Positions 25,485-35,395 of a stretch of DNA of 44,478 bases are shown here, in pieces. Both the position numbers and the translations under genes were made by a program. The first letter of the stretch is position 1. Each line of letters starts with the position of its first letter. The notes below the pieces were generated by a model, which saw only the letters and a list, made by a program, of their open reading frames with translations, was not told the DNA's origin and made no database searches. This DNA comes from Xanthomonas euvesicatoria pv. euvesicatoria. GTDB lineage: Bacteria; Pseudomonadota; Gammaproteobacteria; Xanthomonadales; Xanthomonadaceae. The stretch spans positions 1 through 44,478 of the forward strand of contig NZ_JAJIUJ010000085.1 in assembly GCF_020880415.1 (NCBI RefSeq), in the 5' to 3' direction.

Positions 25485-26707
25485 GCGAGTGCCTCGTGGT
25501 CGGAGAGGGGCAGACGGAAACCGACGCGCGCGCCGCTGCCTTCGGCGGGCAGCATCCACAACTCGCCCTGCAGGCGTTCGACAGTGGCATGCGAGAGCGC
25601 CAACCCCACGCCCATGCCGTCGTGCTTGCCGCTATTGAACAGCGTGCCCGGCAGCATCGCTTGCGCGGTGTCGAAGCCGGGTCCGTAGTCGCGTACTTCG
25701 CCGCTGAGATGGTCGTGTTCCACCCGCAGCGTCAGATCGATCTGCGGGCGCCCGACACGTTCGCCCGCATCGGCGGCGTTGTTGAGCAACACCATCAGCA
25801 GGTGGCTGACGCCGGGCTGCAGCATCAGGCGCATGGGCGCGTCCTCGTTGCGGCGCAGTTCGATGGTGGGGCGCACCAGGCGCCATTGTTCCAGCACTTC
25901 TTTCACGGCCACCTCGCGGCTCAGATGGCCGTTGTCGGCAGGTGCCGCCAAGGCCAGGACGCGTTCGTGGCACTGCACCAGCAGCTCGCGCAAGGTATCC
26001 AGGTCTTCGCGCAATTCGCCTTGCTCGCACTGGTCGGCGATGTCGTCCACCAGCAGGGTCATGGTGGCCAGCGGCGTGTTTAATTCGTGCGCCACCGACG
26101 CTGCGTGCGTGGCCAGCGCCACGATGCCTTCGTTGCGCGCAAAGCGCTCACGCAAGGTGGAGATCTCGCGTTCGCGCTCGCGCATGGAAAAAGCCAGCCG
26201 TGTCGCGAACGCCAGCACCACCACGGTGGACAGCAGGAAGTTGGCCGCCATGCCCCACATGTGCAGGCTGAGCGGGTCGAAGCCGCCATAAGGCAGCGGC
26301 AGCCCGAACGCTGCGCTGATCACATAGCCGGCCACGCACGATGCCGCCACCGCCATCGCCCAGCTCAGCGGCAGCGCCAATGCGGCCAGCGCAATCAGCA
26401 CCAGGAACAACGAACCGAACGGGTTGGCGATGCCACCGCTCCAGCCCACCATCCAGGTCAGGACCGTCACGTCGACCAGGATGTGGCCGAACTCGGTGGC
26501 CGGGCTCACCGCGCCGCGGTGCGCCACACGCAGCTGCGCATACAGGTTGAAGACCGCCAACGCGGCTACGCCGGCCCATAGGGGTTGCTGCGGCAGGTTC
26601 AGGCCCATCAGCCCGGTGGCGACCAGGATGGTGGCGGCCTGGCCGGCGGTGGCCAGCCAGCGCAGGCTGCAGAGGGTCCGCAGGAAGGAAGCGTCGGAGC
26701 TGTTCAT
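25481..26707 (-). CDS. RegB/PrrB-family redox sensor histidine kinase
   Basis: 408 residues from ATG 26707. Six membrane helices (about 15-170) include GGIANPF (91-97), the quinone-binding signature of RegB. The dimerisation domain has ASVAHELNTPLATM with His207, close to the RegB H-box. Cys246 (ELLVQCHERV) matches the position of the redox-active Cys of Rhodobacter RegB. The ATPase domain has NNAADAG (N box), RDYGPGFD (G1), and GMGVGLAL (G2). The frame is open upstream to 27055, but that part lies in a repeat element and is not coding. No RBS stronger than average is visible. Confidence 0.9.
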   Translation of the reverse strand: MNSSDASFLRTLCSLRWLATAGQAATILVATGLMGLNLPQQPLWAGVAALAVFNLYAQLRVAHRGAVSPATEFGHILVDVTVLTWMVGWSGGIANPFGSLFLVLIALAALALPLSWAMAVAASCVAGYVISAAFGLPLPYGGFDPLSLHMWGMAANFLLSTVVVLAFATRLAFSMREREREISTLRERFARNEGIVALATHAASVAHELNTPLATMTLLVDDIADQCEQGELREDLDTLRELLVQCHERVLALAAPADNGHLSREVAVKEVLEQWRLVRPTIELRRNEDAPMRLMLQPGVSHLLMVLLNNAADAGERVGRPQIDLTLRVEHDHLSGEVRDYGPGFDTAQAMLPGTLFNSGKHDGMGVGLALSHATVERLQGELWMLPAEGSGARVGFRLPLSDHEALA

Positions 26708-26767
26708 CACGGCAATGCTATGCGCTTGGGAAGATGGTGGCCTGCGACAAACCGTCGCATCGGCCTG

Positions 26768-26968
26768 GAGCGTGTGATGCACGTTGAGATGAGATGCGTT
26801 GGCCGCCCGCTGCGTTCCGCTGGCGGCCAACCCTCCGGGAAGCGTCCTGTGGCGCGCCGATACCGCGTTGCGCGCCTTGCCCAGGCGGCCATCCTGGGCC
26901 GCAGCGCACGCCCTGTCTCGACGCGCCACCGGACGCTTCGCACTCACCTCAACGTACATCACACGCTC
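26768..26968. repeat. 201-bp palindromic repeat element (MITE-like)
   Basis: The ends are inverted copies: plus strand GAGCGTGTGATGCACGTTGA (26768-26787) and, on the minus strand from 26968 inward, GAGCGTGTGATGTACGTTGA. The match runs about 30 bp with two substitutions and one 1-base indel. Inside, GAAGCGTCC with TGGCGCG is again inverted (about 26838-26857 versus 26919-26939). The left arm also carries a separate hairpin, TTGGCCGCC ... GGCGGCCAA (about 26799-26830). It lies between the sensor kinase and ispG. There is no transposase and no obvious target-site duplication. It is probably a dispersed, non-autonomous repeat. Confidence 0.7.
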
Positions 26969-27018
26969 TAGAGATCGGTGCGCCTCTCGCTTCAGCTGTG
27001 AGCGCACGGCGGACAGGC

Positions 27019-27024
27019 TAAAAT
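27019..27024 (+). promoter_or_regulatory. Possible -10 of ispG
   Basis: GCTAAAATAGCGCG directly before the ispG ATG; TAAAAT (27019-27024) lies only 6 bp upstream of the start codon. If it is the promoter, the message would be almost leaderless. The same GCTAAAAT pattern stands upstream of panD (11145-11152). No clear -35. Confidence 0.3.
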
Positions 27025-27030
27025 AGCGCG

Positions 27031-28296
27031 ATGCATGACGCCGTGACCCGCCCAACCCCTCCCGCCGACGCCACCGCCTGGCCGCGTCGCATCACCCAGG
27101 CCGTCAAGATCGGCAGCGTGACCGTGGGCGGGGGCCATCCGGTCGTCGTCCAGTCGATGACCAACACCGACACCGCCGACATCGCCGGCAGCGTCAAGCA
27201 GGTCGCCGATCTGTGGCGCGCCGGCTCGGAAATGGTGCGCCTGACCGTCAACAATGCCGAGTCCGCTGCCGCCATTCCGCGCATCGTCGACAAGCTGCGC
27301 ATGATGGGCATCGAAGTGCCCTTGATCGGCGACTTCCATTACAACGGCCATCAACTGCTCGCTGCCGAGCCGGCCTGTGCCGAGGCGCTGGCCAAGTACC
27401 GCATCAATCCGGGCAATGTCGGGTTCGGCAAGAAGAAGGATCTGCAGTTCGGTCAATTGATCGAGTTCGCCATCAAGTACGGCAAGCCGGTGCGCATTGG
27501 TGCCAACTGGGGCTCGCTGGACCAGTCGCTGGCAGCGCAGCTGATGGACGAAAACTCGCAACGCGACACCCCGTGGGACGCCGGCCGGGTGCTGCGCGAG
27601 GCGCTGATCCGCTCGGCGGTGGATTCGGCCGAGCGTGCGGTGGAGCTGGGCCTGCCGCGCGAGCGCATCATCCTGTCGGCCAAGGTGTCCGGCGTACAGG
27701 AGCTGATCGCGGTGTACCGCGACATGGCCAGCCGCTGCGATTTCGCGCTGCATCTTGGCCTGACCGAGGCCGGTATCGGCAGCAAGGGCATCGTGGCCTC
27801 GGCGGCGGCACTGAGCGTGCTGCTGCAGGAAGGCATCGGCGACACCATCCGCATCTCGCTGACGCCCGAGCCTGGGCAGTCGCGTACCCAGGAAGTGGTG
27901 GTGGCGCAGGAACTGCTGCAGACCACCGGCCAGCGTGCGTTTACCCCGATGGTCACCGCCTGCCCGGGGTGCGGCCGCACCACCTCCGAGTTCTTCCAGG
28001 AGCTGGCCGGCGTGGTGCAGAACCATGTGCGCGCCAAGATGCCGGAATGGAAGATCACCAACCCCGGCGCGGAAAACATGACCCTGGCGGTGATGGGCTG
28101 CGTGGTCAACGGGCCGGGCGAATCGCGCCACGCCAATATCGGGATTTCGCTGCCGGGCACGGGCGAGGCACCGTCGGCACCGGTGTTCATCGATGGCGAA
28201 AAGAGCGTCACCTTGCGCGGCGAAAACATCGCCTACGAATTCATCGAATTGATCGATCAATACGTCGAACGTACCTATGTCCGCCGCGCCGGCTGA
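27031..28296 (+). CDS. ispG: 4-hydroxy-3-methylbut-2-en-1-yl diphosphate synthase
   Basis: 421 residues. It is the penultimate enzyme of the MEP isoprenoid pathway, reducing MEcPP to HMBPP with a [4Fe-4S] cluster. Signatures are [46 protein letters not shown], and the cluster ligands Cys311 and Cys314 (ACPGCGRT) with Cys357 ([10 protein letters not shown]); the Glu following is catalytic. Length is that of the bacterial single-domain form with the long linker typical of proteobacteria. The next gene starts inside the end of this one (20 bp overlap). Confidence 0.96.
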   Translation: MHDAVTRPTPPADATAWPRRITQAVKIGSVTVGGGHPVVVQSMTNTDTADIAGSVKQVADLWRAGSEMVRLTVNNAESAAAIPRIVDKLRMMGIEVPLIGDFHYNGHQLLAAEPACAEALAKYRINPGNVGFGKKKDLQFGQLIEFAIKYGKPVRIGANWGSLDQSLAAQLMDENSQRDTPWDAGRVLREALIRSAVDSAERAVELGLPRERIILSAKVSGVQELIAVYRDMASRCDFALHLGLTEAGIGSKGIVASAAALSVLLQEGIGDTIRISLTPEPGQSRTQEVVVAQELLQTTGQRAFTPMVTACPGCGRTTSEFFQELAGVVQNHVRAKMPEWKITNPGAENMTLAVMGCVVNGPGESRHANIGISLPGTGEAPSAPVFIDGEKSVTLRGENIAYEFIELIDQYVERTYVRRAG

Positions 28297-29008
28297 ATCG
28301 CCGGCCGGGTTCAAGGGATGGTTGCGTAGCAATGCGTGGCGCATGGCGTTGCTGTTTGCCGGGGTGCTGCTGCCGCTCGGGCTGTTCGTGGACCTGGCCG
28401 ATGAAGTCCACGCGCTGGAAAATGTCTACTTCGACGAGCCGCTGCTGTGGAGCATGCGCAGCATCGCCACGCCCGGCCTGGATGCGTTCTTTGGTGCGAT
28501 CTCCAAGGCGGGCTACCAGTACGGCGTGATTCCGGCCGATATCGCCATCGTGCTGGTGTTGCTGGTCTTGCAGCGTTGGCGCGAGGGCACGTTTGCCGCG
28601 CTGGGATTCGGCGGCTCGGCGCTGTTGAACATGGGCGCCAAGCAGTTTTTCCAGCGCGATCGCCCCAGCTTGTGGGAATCGATCGCGCCGGAGAGCACGT
28701 TCAGTTTTCCCAGCGGCCACGCGATGGGCTCGATGACATTGGCAGCGGTGGTCATCGCGCTGGCCTGGAACACGCGCTGGCGCTGGCCGGTGACCATTGT
28801 CGCCAGCGTGTTCGCGCTGCTGGTGGGCATCTCGCGCATCTATCTGGGCGTGCATTACCCGTCCGACATCCTGGGCGGCTGGTCGGCCGCGCTGGTATGG
28901 GTGGTCGGGCTGTATCTGGTGATGTTCCGCGGCGCGCGGCGGCCGCATTGGCGCACGCCGGCTGGAGCGGTGGCGGAGCAGCCCGGGCGTGTGCCGTTTG
29001 CCGATTAA
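28277..29008 (+). CDS. PAP2-family membrane phosphatase
   Basis: 243 residues with about five membrane helices. The three-part acid-phosphatase signature is complete: [14 protein letters not shown], and [12 protein letters not shown]. Such enzymes dephosphorylate lipid phosphates, including undecaprenyl-PP, phosphatidic acid and PgpB substrates, on the periplasmic face. The start overlaps the end of ispG by 20 bp, so the two are probably translated from one message. An isoprenoid-phosphate substrate would fit the context but is only inference. Its stop codon overlaps the stop of the convergent transporter gene by 4 bp. Confidence 0.88.
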   Translation: MSAAPAESPAGFKGWLRSNAWRMALLFAGVLLPLGLFVDLADEVHALENVYFDEPLLWSMRSIATPGLDAFFGAISKAGYQYGVIPADIAIVLVLLVLQRWREGTFAALGFGGSALLNMGAKQFFQRDRPSLWESIAPESTFSFPSGHAMGSMTLAAVVIALAWNTRWRWPVTIVASVFALLVGISRIYLGVHYPSDILGGWSAALVWVVGLYLVMFRGARRPHWRTPAGAVAEQPGRVPFAD

Positions 29009-30288
29009 CCGCGGCCGATCCGCTCCCGTTGCGATAACCGGGCGCCAACCATGGCGCCGATGGAAGCCAGCAAGATGACGTAGTACGCCGGCCCCATCGG
29101 GTGCTGCTTGAGCAGCATCACCACCAGCAGCGGAGTCAGGCCGCCGAATACGGCATAGCCCAGGTTGTAGGCGAACGACACGCCGGACAGCCGAACCACC
29201 GGTGGAAACGCCTCGACCATCACGCGCGGAATTGCACCCAGCACGCCCAGCGCAGTGCCGAGCAGGGCATAGAGCGGAAACAGCAGGCGCGGGTCGCCCG
29301 CAAAGCGGTAGAACAGCCATGCGCTGATACCCAGAAGCACGCTGCCGGCCAGCAGCACACGCCCGTTGCCCCAACGGTCCGAGAGTGCCCCGGCCACCAC
29401 CGAGCCGATCGCCTGCAGCAGCACTGCCAGAAGATTGGCCTGCAATGCCACCGGTGCCGGATAGCCGTACGCACTCTGCAGCAGCGTGGGTGTCATCAGC
29501 GACACCACCAGCACTGCAGCGGCGATCACCCAGGTCAGCCAGAGCGACATTGCCAGACTGCGCGGGTGATCGCGCAGCACCACCTTCAGTGGCGTCTCGC
29601 GCGCCAACGCGCGCATGGCGACCAGTTCGGCGAACACCGGCGTTTCATGCAGCCATCGCCGCAGGTACACCGACAGCAGGCCGAAGATGCCGCCGGCCAA
29701 AAACGGCAGGCGCCAGGCGTACTCGGCGATTTCCTCCGGAGAAAACGCACGATTCAGTGCGCCGGCACTCAGCGAACCAAGCAGCACGCCGGCAGCCAGG
29801 CCAGCGGTCAAGGTGCCGCAGGCCAGCCCTGTGCGCCGCGCGGGGACGTGCTCTGCCACGAACACCCACGCACTGGGCACTTCGCCACCGATGGCTGCGC
29901 CCTGCAGCAGGCGCATCGTCAACAGCAGCAGCGGCGCGGCCAGGCCGATCTGCGCGTAGGTCGGCAGCACGCCGATGGCCAGTGTGGGCAGCGCCATCAA
30001 TCCGATGCTCAGCGCGAACATGCGCTTGCGACCAAGCAGATCGCCAAAATGCGCCATCACAATGCCGCCCAACGGCCGGATCAGGTAGCCGGCCGCAAAG
30101 ATGCCGAATGTCTGCAGTTGCCGCGTCCACTCCGGAATACCGGGCGGAAAGAACAGCTCGCCCAGCACCTTCGCGAAAAAAATGAAGATGATGAAATCGT
30201 AGAACTCCAGCGCGCCGCCCAGCGCGGACAAGCCCAGGGTTTTGTAATCGCTGCGGGTGAGCTGCGTCGGTGGGGCATGGGTGGTCAT
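29005..30288 (-). CDS. MFS transporter, metabolite:H+ symporter (MHS) type
   Basis: 427 residues with 12 predicted membrane helices. The start at ATG 30288 gives MTTHAPPTQLTRSDYKTLGL, then GALEFYDFIIFIFFAKVLG, the pattern at the first helix of MHS members such as ProP, KgtP and ShiA. Further family segments are RPLGGIVMAHFGDLLGRKRMF and QGAAIGGEVPSAWVFVAEHV. Substrates of the family are organic acids, osmolytes or shikimate, and the substrate here is not predictable. It is convergent with the PAP2 gene, with a 4-bp overlap of the stops. Confidence 0.87.
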   Translation of the reverse strand: MTTHAPPTQLTRSDYKTLGLSALGGALEFYDFIIFIFFAKVLGELFFPPGIPEWTRQLQTFGIFAAGYLIRPLGGIVMAHFGDLLGRKRMFALSIGLMALPTLAIGVLPTYAQIGLAAPLLLLTMRLLQGAAIGGEVPSAWVFVAEHVPARRTGLACGTLTAGLAAGVLLGSLSAGALNRAFSPEEIAEYAWRLPFLAGGIFGLLSVYLRRWLHETPVFAELVAMRALARETPLKVVLRDHPRSLAMSLWLTWVIAAAVLVVSLMTPTLLQSAYGYPAPVALQANLLAVLLQAIGSVVAGALSDRWGNGRVLLAGSVLLGISAWLFYRFAGDPRLLFPLYALLGTALGVLGAIPRVMVEAFPPVVRLSGVSFAYNLGYAVFGGLTPLLVVMLLKQHPMGPAYYVILLASIGAMVGARLSQRERIGRG

Positions 30289-30481
30289 GCAGTCGCATCC
30301 TGTCGCGGGTGGCGCGCATTGCCATTGAAGCCTGCTGATGCGCCGAGCAGGCAATGCTAGCTGCCGGGCGGGGCCGTCGCTACGCCGTTTCGCCAATCAA
30401 TTGCCGATGGCACCCATCAGGCCTGGCGCAAACACGCCTGCGGGCTTCGGTTACCGCGCGCGTTCGGGCGTTCGCTGCGCA

Positions 30482-31186
30482 TCAGCCGGATACGCTCACC
30501 AGCGCCGCTGCCTCGGCGTGCAGTGCGGTGGTGTCGAACAACGGCAACTGCGCATCGGTGCTGTCCACCAGCAGCGAAATCTCGGTGCAGCCCAGGATGA
30601 TCGCTTGCGCACCGTGCTGGCCGAGCTCCCCCATGACCTTGCAGAAGTATTCGCGCGATTGGGGCTTGATCACGCCCTGGCAGAGTTCGTCGTAGATCAC
30701 GCGATGCAGTTGTGCGCGTGCCTCCGCCGGCGGCACCAGCACGTCCAGGCCGCGTGCCTGCAGGCGCTGGCGATAGAACGGCTGCTCCATGGTGAAGCGC
30801 GTGCCCAGCAATCCGACCCGGCTGATGCCCGCTGCGACCAGCGCGTCGGCGGTGGCATCGGCGATATGCAGCAGCGGCAGTGGCGTCGCGGCGGTAATCG
30901 CGTCGGCAACGCAGTGCATGGTGTTGGTGCACAGCACGATGAAGTCGGCGCCTGCTGCCTGCAACGCACGCGCGGCTGCTGCCATCGCCTGGCCAGCGCC
31001 ATCCCAATCGCCGGTGTGCTGCAGTCGCTCGATCTCGTGGAAATTGACGCTATACAGCAGCAGCTTCGCCGAATGCAGGCCGCCGCATGCATGGCGGACG
31101 CGCTGATTGATGATGCGGTAGTAGGGCAGCGTGGATTCCCAGCTCATTCCACCGATCAAACCGATTGTCTTGCTTGGAACCGGCAT
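30482..31186 (-). CDS. Aspartate/glutamate racemase family protein
   Basis: 234 residues. The start MPVPSKTIGLIGGMSWESTL matches the YgeA-type racemase group. Both catalytic cysteines are in place: Cys86 (IVLCTNTMH) and Cys200 (ILGCTEI), the two-base pair of PLP-independent amino-acid racemases. Broad-specificity racemases of this group make D-amino acids; the substrate cannot be read from sequence. It appears to be a single gene. The 190-bp gap to the transporter upstream holds nothing recognised. Confidence 0.88.
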   Translation of the reverse strand: MPVPSKTIGLIGGMSWESTLPYYRIINQRVRHACGGLHSAKLLLYSVNFHEIERLQHTGDWDGAGQAMAAAARALQAAGADFIVLCTNTMHCVADAITAATPLPLLHIADATADALVAAGISRVGLLGTRFTMEQPFYRQRLQARGLDVLVPPAEARAQLHRVIYDELCQGVIKPQSREYFCKVMGELGQHGAQAIILGCTEISLLVDSTDAQLPLFDTTALHAEAAALVSVSG

Positions 31187-31325
31187 GCGAACTCCATGAT
31201 ACGACAGCGGATGAGGTTGCCAGAGCTACGCCACGCAGCGTGCGCTGCGCTTGGGACTGGAGTGTATGTCGGCGTCCGGACCAGATGTATTCGCGATCAT
31301 GCCCAGGCAGGTCGGGATGCCGGGT

Positions 31326-32234
31326 TCACTCGCCCGGCTTGGCGCCTTCCACTGGTGCATGCGTAGCGGCGCGACGCGCCAGCACCGTTTCGCGATGGGC
31401 GATATAGACATTGGCGCCGATGATGATGGCCGCACCGATCACGGTGTGGCGTTCGATCGCCTCGCCGAACAGCCACCAACCCAGCAACGCCACCAACGGC
31501 AGCTGCATGAAACTGATCGGCTGCAACGCAGAGACTTCGCCCAGCTTGAGTGCGCGCGTCCAGAACAACTGCCCGGCGGTGCCGAAGATGCCGGTGGCCA
31601 CCAGCCATACCCAGCCGATGCCCTGCGGCCAGTTCCATTGGAACAGCGCCGGAATCAGCGACATCGGCACCCAGAACACGTAGGTGTAGAAGACCACCGT
31701 GTCGGAGTCGTCGCTGCGCGAGAGCTGTTTGATCTGGATCGCGACGATGGCGCTGATGACCGCAGCCAACAGCGCAATCAGCAAGCCGGGCGTGAACGTG
31801 GACGAGCCGGGTCGCAGGATCACCAGGACGCCGATAAAACCCGCCGCCACCGCCAGCCAGCGCCGCAGCCGGACCTGCTCATGCAGCCACACCACGGCCA
31901 GCACGGTGACGAATAAGGGCGTGGAGTAGGAGAGCGAGATGGCCTGCGACAGGGGCAGATGGCCGATCGCCCAAAACCCGCACAGCATCGAGGCCAGGCC
32001 GATCAAGGTGCGGGCGAAATACTGCGGCAATTGTCGCGTGCGCGGCAGCGGCTTGCCCGGCCGCACGATCAACGGCAACAACGCCAGCAACCCGAACGCA
32101 TTGCGAAAAAATGCGATCTCGGTCGTCGCAATCGTGCTTGAGGCCAGGCGGATGGTGATTGCCATCAACCCGAAGGCGAAGGTACTGGTGAGCATCCACA
32201 GCGCGGCTCGCCGCGATAACTGCGCTGGGGTCAC
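31326..32234 (-). CDS. EamA/DMT-family transporter
   Basis: 302 residues from GTG 32234 with ten predicted membrane helices in two EamA repeats. Typical segments are [35 protein letters not shown], and [20 protein letters not shown]. The GTG overlaps the murB stop by 4 bp (GTGA), so it is the last gene of the minus-strand operon. Family members export or import metabolites; the substrate is unknown. Confidence 0.88.
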   Translation of the reverse strand: MTPAQLSRRAALWMLTSTFAFGLMAITIRLASSTIATTEIAFFRNAFGLLALLPLIVRPGKPLPRTRQLPQYFARTLIGLASMLCGFWAIGHLPLSQAISLSYSTPLFVTVLAVVWLHEQVRLRRWLAVAAGFIGVLVILRPGSSTFTPGLLIALLAAVISAIVAIQIKQLSRSDDSDTVVFYTYVFWVPMSLIPALFQWNWPQGIGWVWLVATGIFGTAGQLFWTRALKLGEVSALQPISFMQLPLVALLGWWLFGEAIERHTVIGAAIIIGANVYIAHRETVLARRAATHAPVEGAKPGE

Positions 32235-33283
32235 CAATGCGCCCCGATGATGCGCGGTTCCGGTTCCAGGATCACCGAATAGCGCTCGCGCACCGACTCG
32301 GCAATGCGCCGCGCGAAATCCAGCAACTGCGCGCCCGTGGCGGTGCCGTAATTGACCAGCACCAGCGCATGCTCGGGCGACACGCCGGCATCGCCCTCGC
32401 GCCTGCCTTTCCAGCCGCATTGCTCGATCAGCCAGGCGGCCGACAATTTGCCCTGGCCGGCCTGCTCGCCCGGATACACCGGCATGTCGGCAAAGCTGGC
32501 CTGCAAGGCGGCAATCTGTTCGCTCGGCAGCAATGGGTTCTTGAAGAAGCTGCCCGCATTGCCCAGCACATCCGGGTCCGGCAACTTGCGGCGCCGGATG
32601 TTGATCACCGCCTGCGCCACATCGGCCGCGCCCGCCAGTTCGGCGCCCATGCGCGCCAGTTCCTCGCGAATGCCGGCGTAGTCCAGTCGCAGTTCGTGCA
32701 GCAGCGGTAGATTGAATTCCACCGCCACGATCAGATAACGCTCGGGCTGCTGCTTGAACACGCTGTCGCGGTAGCCGAACGCGCAGTCGGCCGCATCCAG
32801 CCGCACGAACTGCTGGCTATGCCGGTCGAAGGCTTCCACCACGTGGATGAAGTCGCCCACCTGCGCGCCGTACGCGCCGATGTTCTGGATCGGGCAGGCG
32901 CCCACGGTGCCCGGAATCAGTGCCAGATTTTCCAGCCCCGACAAGCCCTGCTGCAGCGAGTACAGCACCAGCGCATGCCAGTTCACGCCGGCGCCGGCCC
33001 GCACGATGGCGTGGTCGGCACGGTGCGCGATGATGGAAGTCTGGCGGTTGTCGAAGCACAGCACGCAGCCGGGCGGATCGCCGGCTAGCAAGACATTGCT
33101 GCCGCTGCCCAGCACCAGCAACGGTTGTCCGGCGATCTCGGGCGCGGCCAATGCCTGCGGCAATGCCTCGGGCGCGTGGACGTTGAGCAACCAGCGCGCG
33201 GTGGCCTCCACATGGAAGGTGTTGAGCGCGCGCAGCGGCGCCTGTTCGCTCAGCTGCCAGCCTGTGTGCACTGCATCGCTCAT
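32231..33283 (-). CDS. murB: UDP-N-acetylenolpyruvoylglucosamine reductase
   Basis: 350 residues, type I (E. coli-like) MurB. It reduces UDP-GlcNAc-enolpyruvate to UDP-MurNAc with NADPH and FAD. Seen: [21 protein letters not shown] (FAD-binding), [33 protein letters not shown], the catalytic Ser in [10 protein letters not shown], and the acidic end LEPEPRIIG. The start ATG overlaps the pyrD stop by 4 bp (ATGA). It is unusual only in being coupled to pyrD rather than to birA or the mur cluster. Confidence 0.95.
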   Translation of the reverse strand: MSDAVHTGWQLSEQAPLRALNTFHVEATARWLLNVHAPEALPQALAAPEIAGQPLLVLGSGSNVLLAGDPPGCVLCFDNRQTSIIAHRADHAIVRAGAGVNWHALVLYSLQQGLSGLENLALIPGTVGACPIQNIGAYGAQVGDFIHVVEAFDRHSQQFVRLDAADCAFGYRDSVFKQQPERYLIVAVEFNLPLLHELRLDYAGIREELARMGAELAGAADVAQAVINIRRRKLPDPDVLGNAGSFFKNPLLPSEQIAALQASFADMPVYPGEQAGQGKLSAAWLIEQCGWKGRREGDAGVSPEHALVLVNYGTATGAQLLDFARRIAESVRERYSVILEPEPRIIGAHW

Positions 33284-34335
33284 AACGGCGACACCGCACC
33301 GCCGCTGGGTGCTTCGCGACGGCGTCGGATGGCGTTGACGCATTCGCCGATGAGCTGCGGGCCGCGATACACCAACCCGCTGTAGCACTGCACCAGGCTC
33401 GCACCGGCTGCCATCTTGGCCACCGCATCGGCGCCGGAGTTGATGCCGCCCACGCCAATCAACGGAATCGATTCGGGCAGGCGCGCGCGCAGGCGCCGCA
33501 GCACCAGCGTGGATTGCCCCAGCAGCGGCGCGCCGGACAGACCGCCGGCTTCGGCAGCCAGCGGGTGATTGGCCACCAGCGTGCGCGTCACCGTGGTGTT
33601 GGTGGCGATCACGCCATCCACTGCCAGGTCGGCCAGCACGCGTGCGGCGGCATCGATGTCGCGGTCGTTGAGGTCCGGCGCCACCTTGACCAGCATCGGC
33701 ACCCGTTTGCCGTGTGGCGCGCTTAGCACTTCCTGGGTTTCGCGCAAGTCGGAAATCAGACGGCGCAGCGATTGTTCTTCCTGCAACTCGCGCAAGCCCG
33801 CAGTATTGGGCGAGGAGATGTTGACCGTGATGTAGTCGGCCAGCGGATACACGCGCTCCATGCAGTAACGGTAGTCACTGGTGGCCTCCTCGTTGGGCGT
33901 GTCCTTGTTCTTGCCGATGTTGATGCCGAGCAGGCCTCCCGTGCGGCGTGCGCGCTGCACGTTGGCCACCAGCGCATCCACGCCCAGATTGTTGAAGCCC
34001 ATGCGGTTGATCACCGCCTGGTATTCCGGCAATCGGAACATGCGTGGCTTCGGGTTGCCCTCCTGCGCGCGCGGCGTCACCGTGCCGATCTCGACAAAGC
34101 CGAAGCCCAGCGCAAACAACGCATCGATGTGCTCACCGTTCTTGTCCAGCCCGGCACCCAGCCCGACCGGGTTGGGGAATATCAGGCCGAAGGCCGGAGT
34201 GGGCAGCGGCACCGGGCGCCTGGCCAGCAATGCCGTGGTGCCGGTGCGGTAGGCGGTGTCGATGGAGCGCAACGCCAGCGCGTGGGCGCGCTCGGCATCC
34301 AGGGAAAATAGGAAGGGGCGGGCAAGCGAATACAT
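33280..34335 (-). CDS. pyrD: Dihydroorotate dehydrogenase (quinone), class 2
   Basis: 351 residues. It oxidises dihydroorotate to orotate in pyrimidine synthesis and passes electrons to quinone at the inner membrane. Class 2 features are the N-terminal helix region ([20 protein letters not shown]), [57 protein letters not shown] with catalytic Ser, KVAPDLND, and GVGGINSG for FMN. The start at ATG 34335 is supported by the family N-terminus. Spacing of 5 bp to the upstream methyltransferase and a 4-bp overlap with murB indicate one operon. Confidence 0.96.
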   Translation of the reverse strand: MYSLARPFLFSLDAERAHALALRSIDTAYRTGTTALLARRPVPLPTPAFGLIFPNPVGLGAGLDKNGEHIDALFALGFGFVEIGTVTPRAQEGNPKPRMFRLPEYQAVINRMGFNNLGVDALVANVQRARRTGGLLGINIGKNKDTPNEEATSDYRYCMERVYPLADYITVNISSPNTAGLRELQEEQSLRRLISDLRETQEVLSAPHGKRVPMLVKVAPDLNDRDIDAAARVLADLAVDGVIATNTTVTRTLVANHPLAAEAGGLSGAPLLGQSTLVLRRLRARLPESIPLIGVGGINSGADAVAKMAAGASLVQCYSGLVYRGPQLIGECVNAIRRRREAPSGGAVSPL

Positions 34336-34340
34336 GCGGG

Positions 34341-35108
34341 TCAGTTCAATCTCCCGGCGAACACGCGGGTTTGGTATTGGAAGTCGATCAGCCCATCGTG
34401 CGCATATGCATCGAACAACGTGCGGAGTGCGGCGAGCATCGGGGCATGACGTGGGTCGTGCGCAAGCGGGGCGTACGAGGACGATAGCAGGCGGCCGCGC
34501 AAGCTCTCGAAGTCCAGCCGCTGCACATTCGGAAAGCGCGCCATCGCGCAGAAGCCATCGCCGAACCACGCTTGCATGGTGGCATCGTCCTGATACCGCT
34601 CGGCCACTGCGGAATAGTCGGTGCCGTAATCCAGCAGCAACTGCTCGTAGCCGCGCAGGAACGCGGTGCTGTCCAGTTCGCGCGAATTCCAGTACACCAC
34701 CGCCAGCCCGCCGGGCTGCAGGATGCGCGCCCATTCGGCGTGCACGGCCTGCATGTCGAACCAGTGGAAGGCCTGCGCCGCAGACACCAGGCCCACGCTG
34801 GCATCGGCCAGCCCGGTGGCTTCGGCGGTGCCGTCGATCGCCTGAAACTTGGGAAATTCCGCCAACCACTGCAGCGCCGCGTCGCGCATGGCCTGGTTGG
34901 GCTCCACCGCCGTCACCGCATGCCCGGCTTCCAGAAACAGGCGGCTGGAAATGCCGGTGCCGGCGCCGATGTCGGCCACTGCCGTTGCGGGCGTTACGCC
35001 CAGTTCGTCATGCAGCCAACGCAGCAGCTGCGGCGGGTAACTGGGCCGGTAGCGCACGTAGGCGGCCACGCGGTCGTTGAAGCGCTGGGCGGAGGAGGGC
35101 GTGGCCAT
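34341..35108 (-). CDS. SAM-dependent methyltransferase, class I
   Basis: 255 residues from ATG 35108 ([18 protein letters not shown]); a TTG two codons upstream is less likely. Motif [16 protein letters not shown] and motif post-[14 protein letters not shown] are clear, then [16 protein letters not shown] and AFHWFDMQ. This is the pattern of the YcgJ/Methyltransf_11 small-molecule methyltransferases. Substrate unknown. It lies 2 bp after the DUF4190-like gene and 5 bp before pyrD. Confidence 0.87.
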   Translation of the reverse strand: MATPSSAQRFNDRVAAYVRYRPSYPPQLLRWLHDELGVTPATAVADIGAGTGISSRLFLEAGHAVTAVEPNQAMRDAALQWLAEFPKFQAIDGTAEATGLADASVGLVSAAQAFHWFDMQAVHAEWARILQPGGLAVVYWNSRELDSTAFLRGYEQLLLDYGTDYSAVAERYQDDATMQAWFGDGFCAMARFPNVQRLDFESLRGRLLSSSYAPLAHDPRHAPMLAALRTLFDAYAHDGLIDFQYQTRVFAGRLN

Positions 35109-35110
35109 GC

Positions 35111-35395
35111 TCAACTGTTGGCGGCCGCAAGCCAGGCCATGCCGCCAAAGAACAGCAGGAAAAACGCGATTCCCACCACCCAGAGCGCCACCGCCAGCCA
35201 GCCCATGATGAGGCCGCCGATGGCCAGGCCGTCGCCGTCCAGACCCTGGGGATTGCGGCGGATTTCCGCGCGGGCCAGATGCCCGGTAATGATGGCGCAG
35301 ATGCTGCCCAGGAACGGGATCAGCGTCCAGCCGAGAATGCCCGCAACCAGGCTGACGATCGCCATGGCGCTGGTCTGTCGAACGACAACGTTCAT
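35111..35395 (-). CDS. DUF4190-like small membrane protein
   Basis: 94 residues with two hydrophobic segments: AIVSLVAGILGWTLIPFLGS and, after AIITGHLARAEIRRNPQG, GLAIGGLIMGWLAVALW. This is the characteristic DUF4190 layout, with the conserved GHxAxxEIxRxP between helices. Start choice: AAGGAG is followed by two ATGs (35398 and 35395), and the second has better spacing. The frame is open upstream to 35557 and would add a Pro-rich leader, which some family members have, so a 148-residue form is possible. It is the first gene of the operon leading to pyrD and murB. Function unknown. Confidence 0.75.
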   Translation of the reverse strand: MNVVVRQTSAMAIVSLVAGILGWTLIPFLGSICAIITGHLARAEIRRNPQGLDGDGLAIGGLIMGWLAVALWVVGIAFFLLFFGGMAWLAAANS

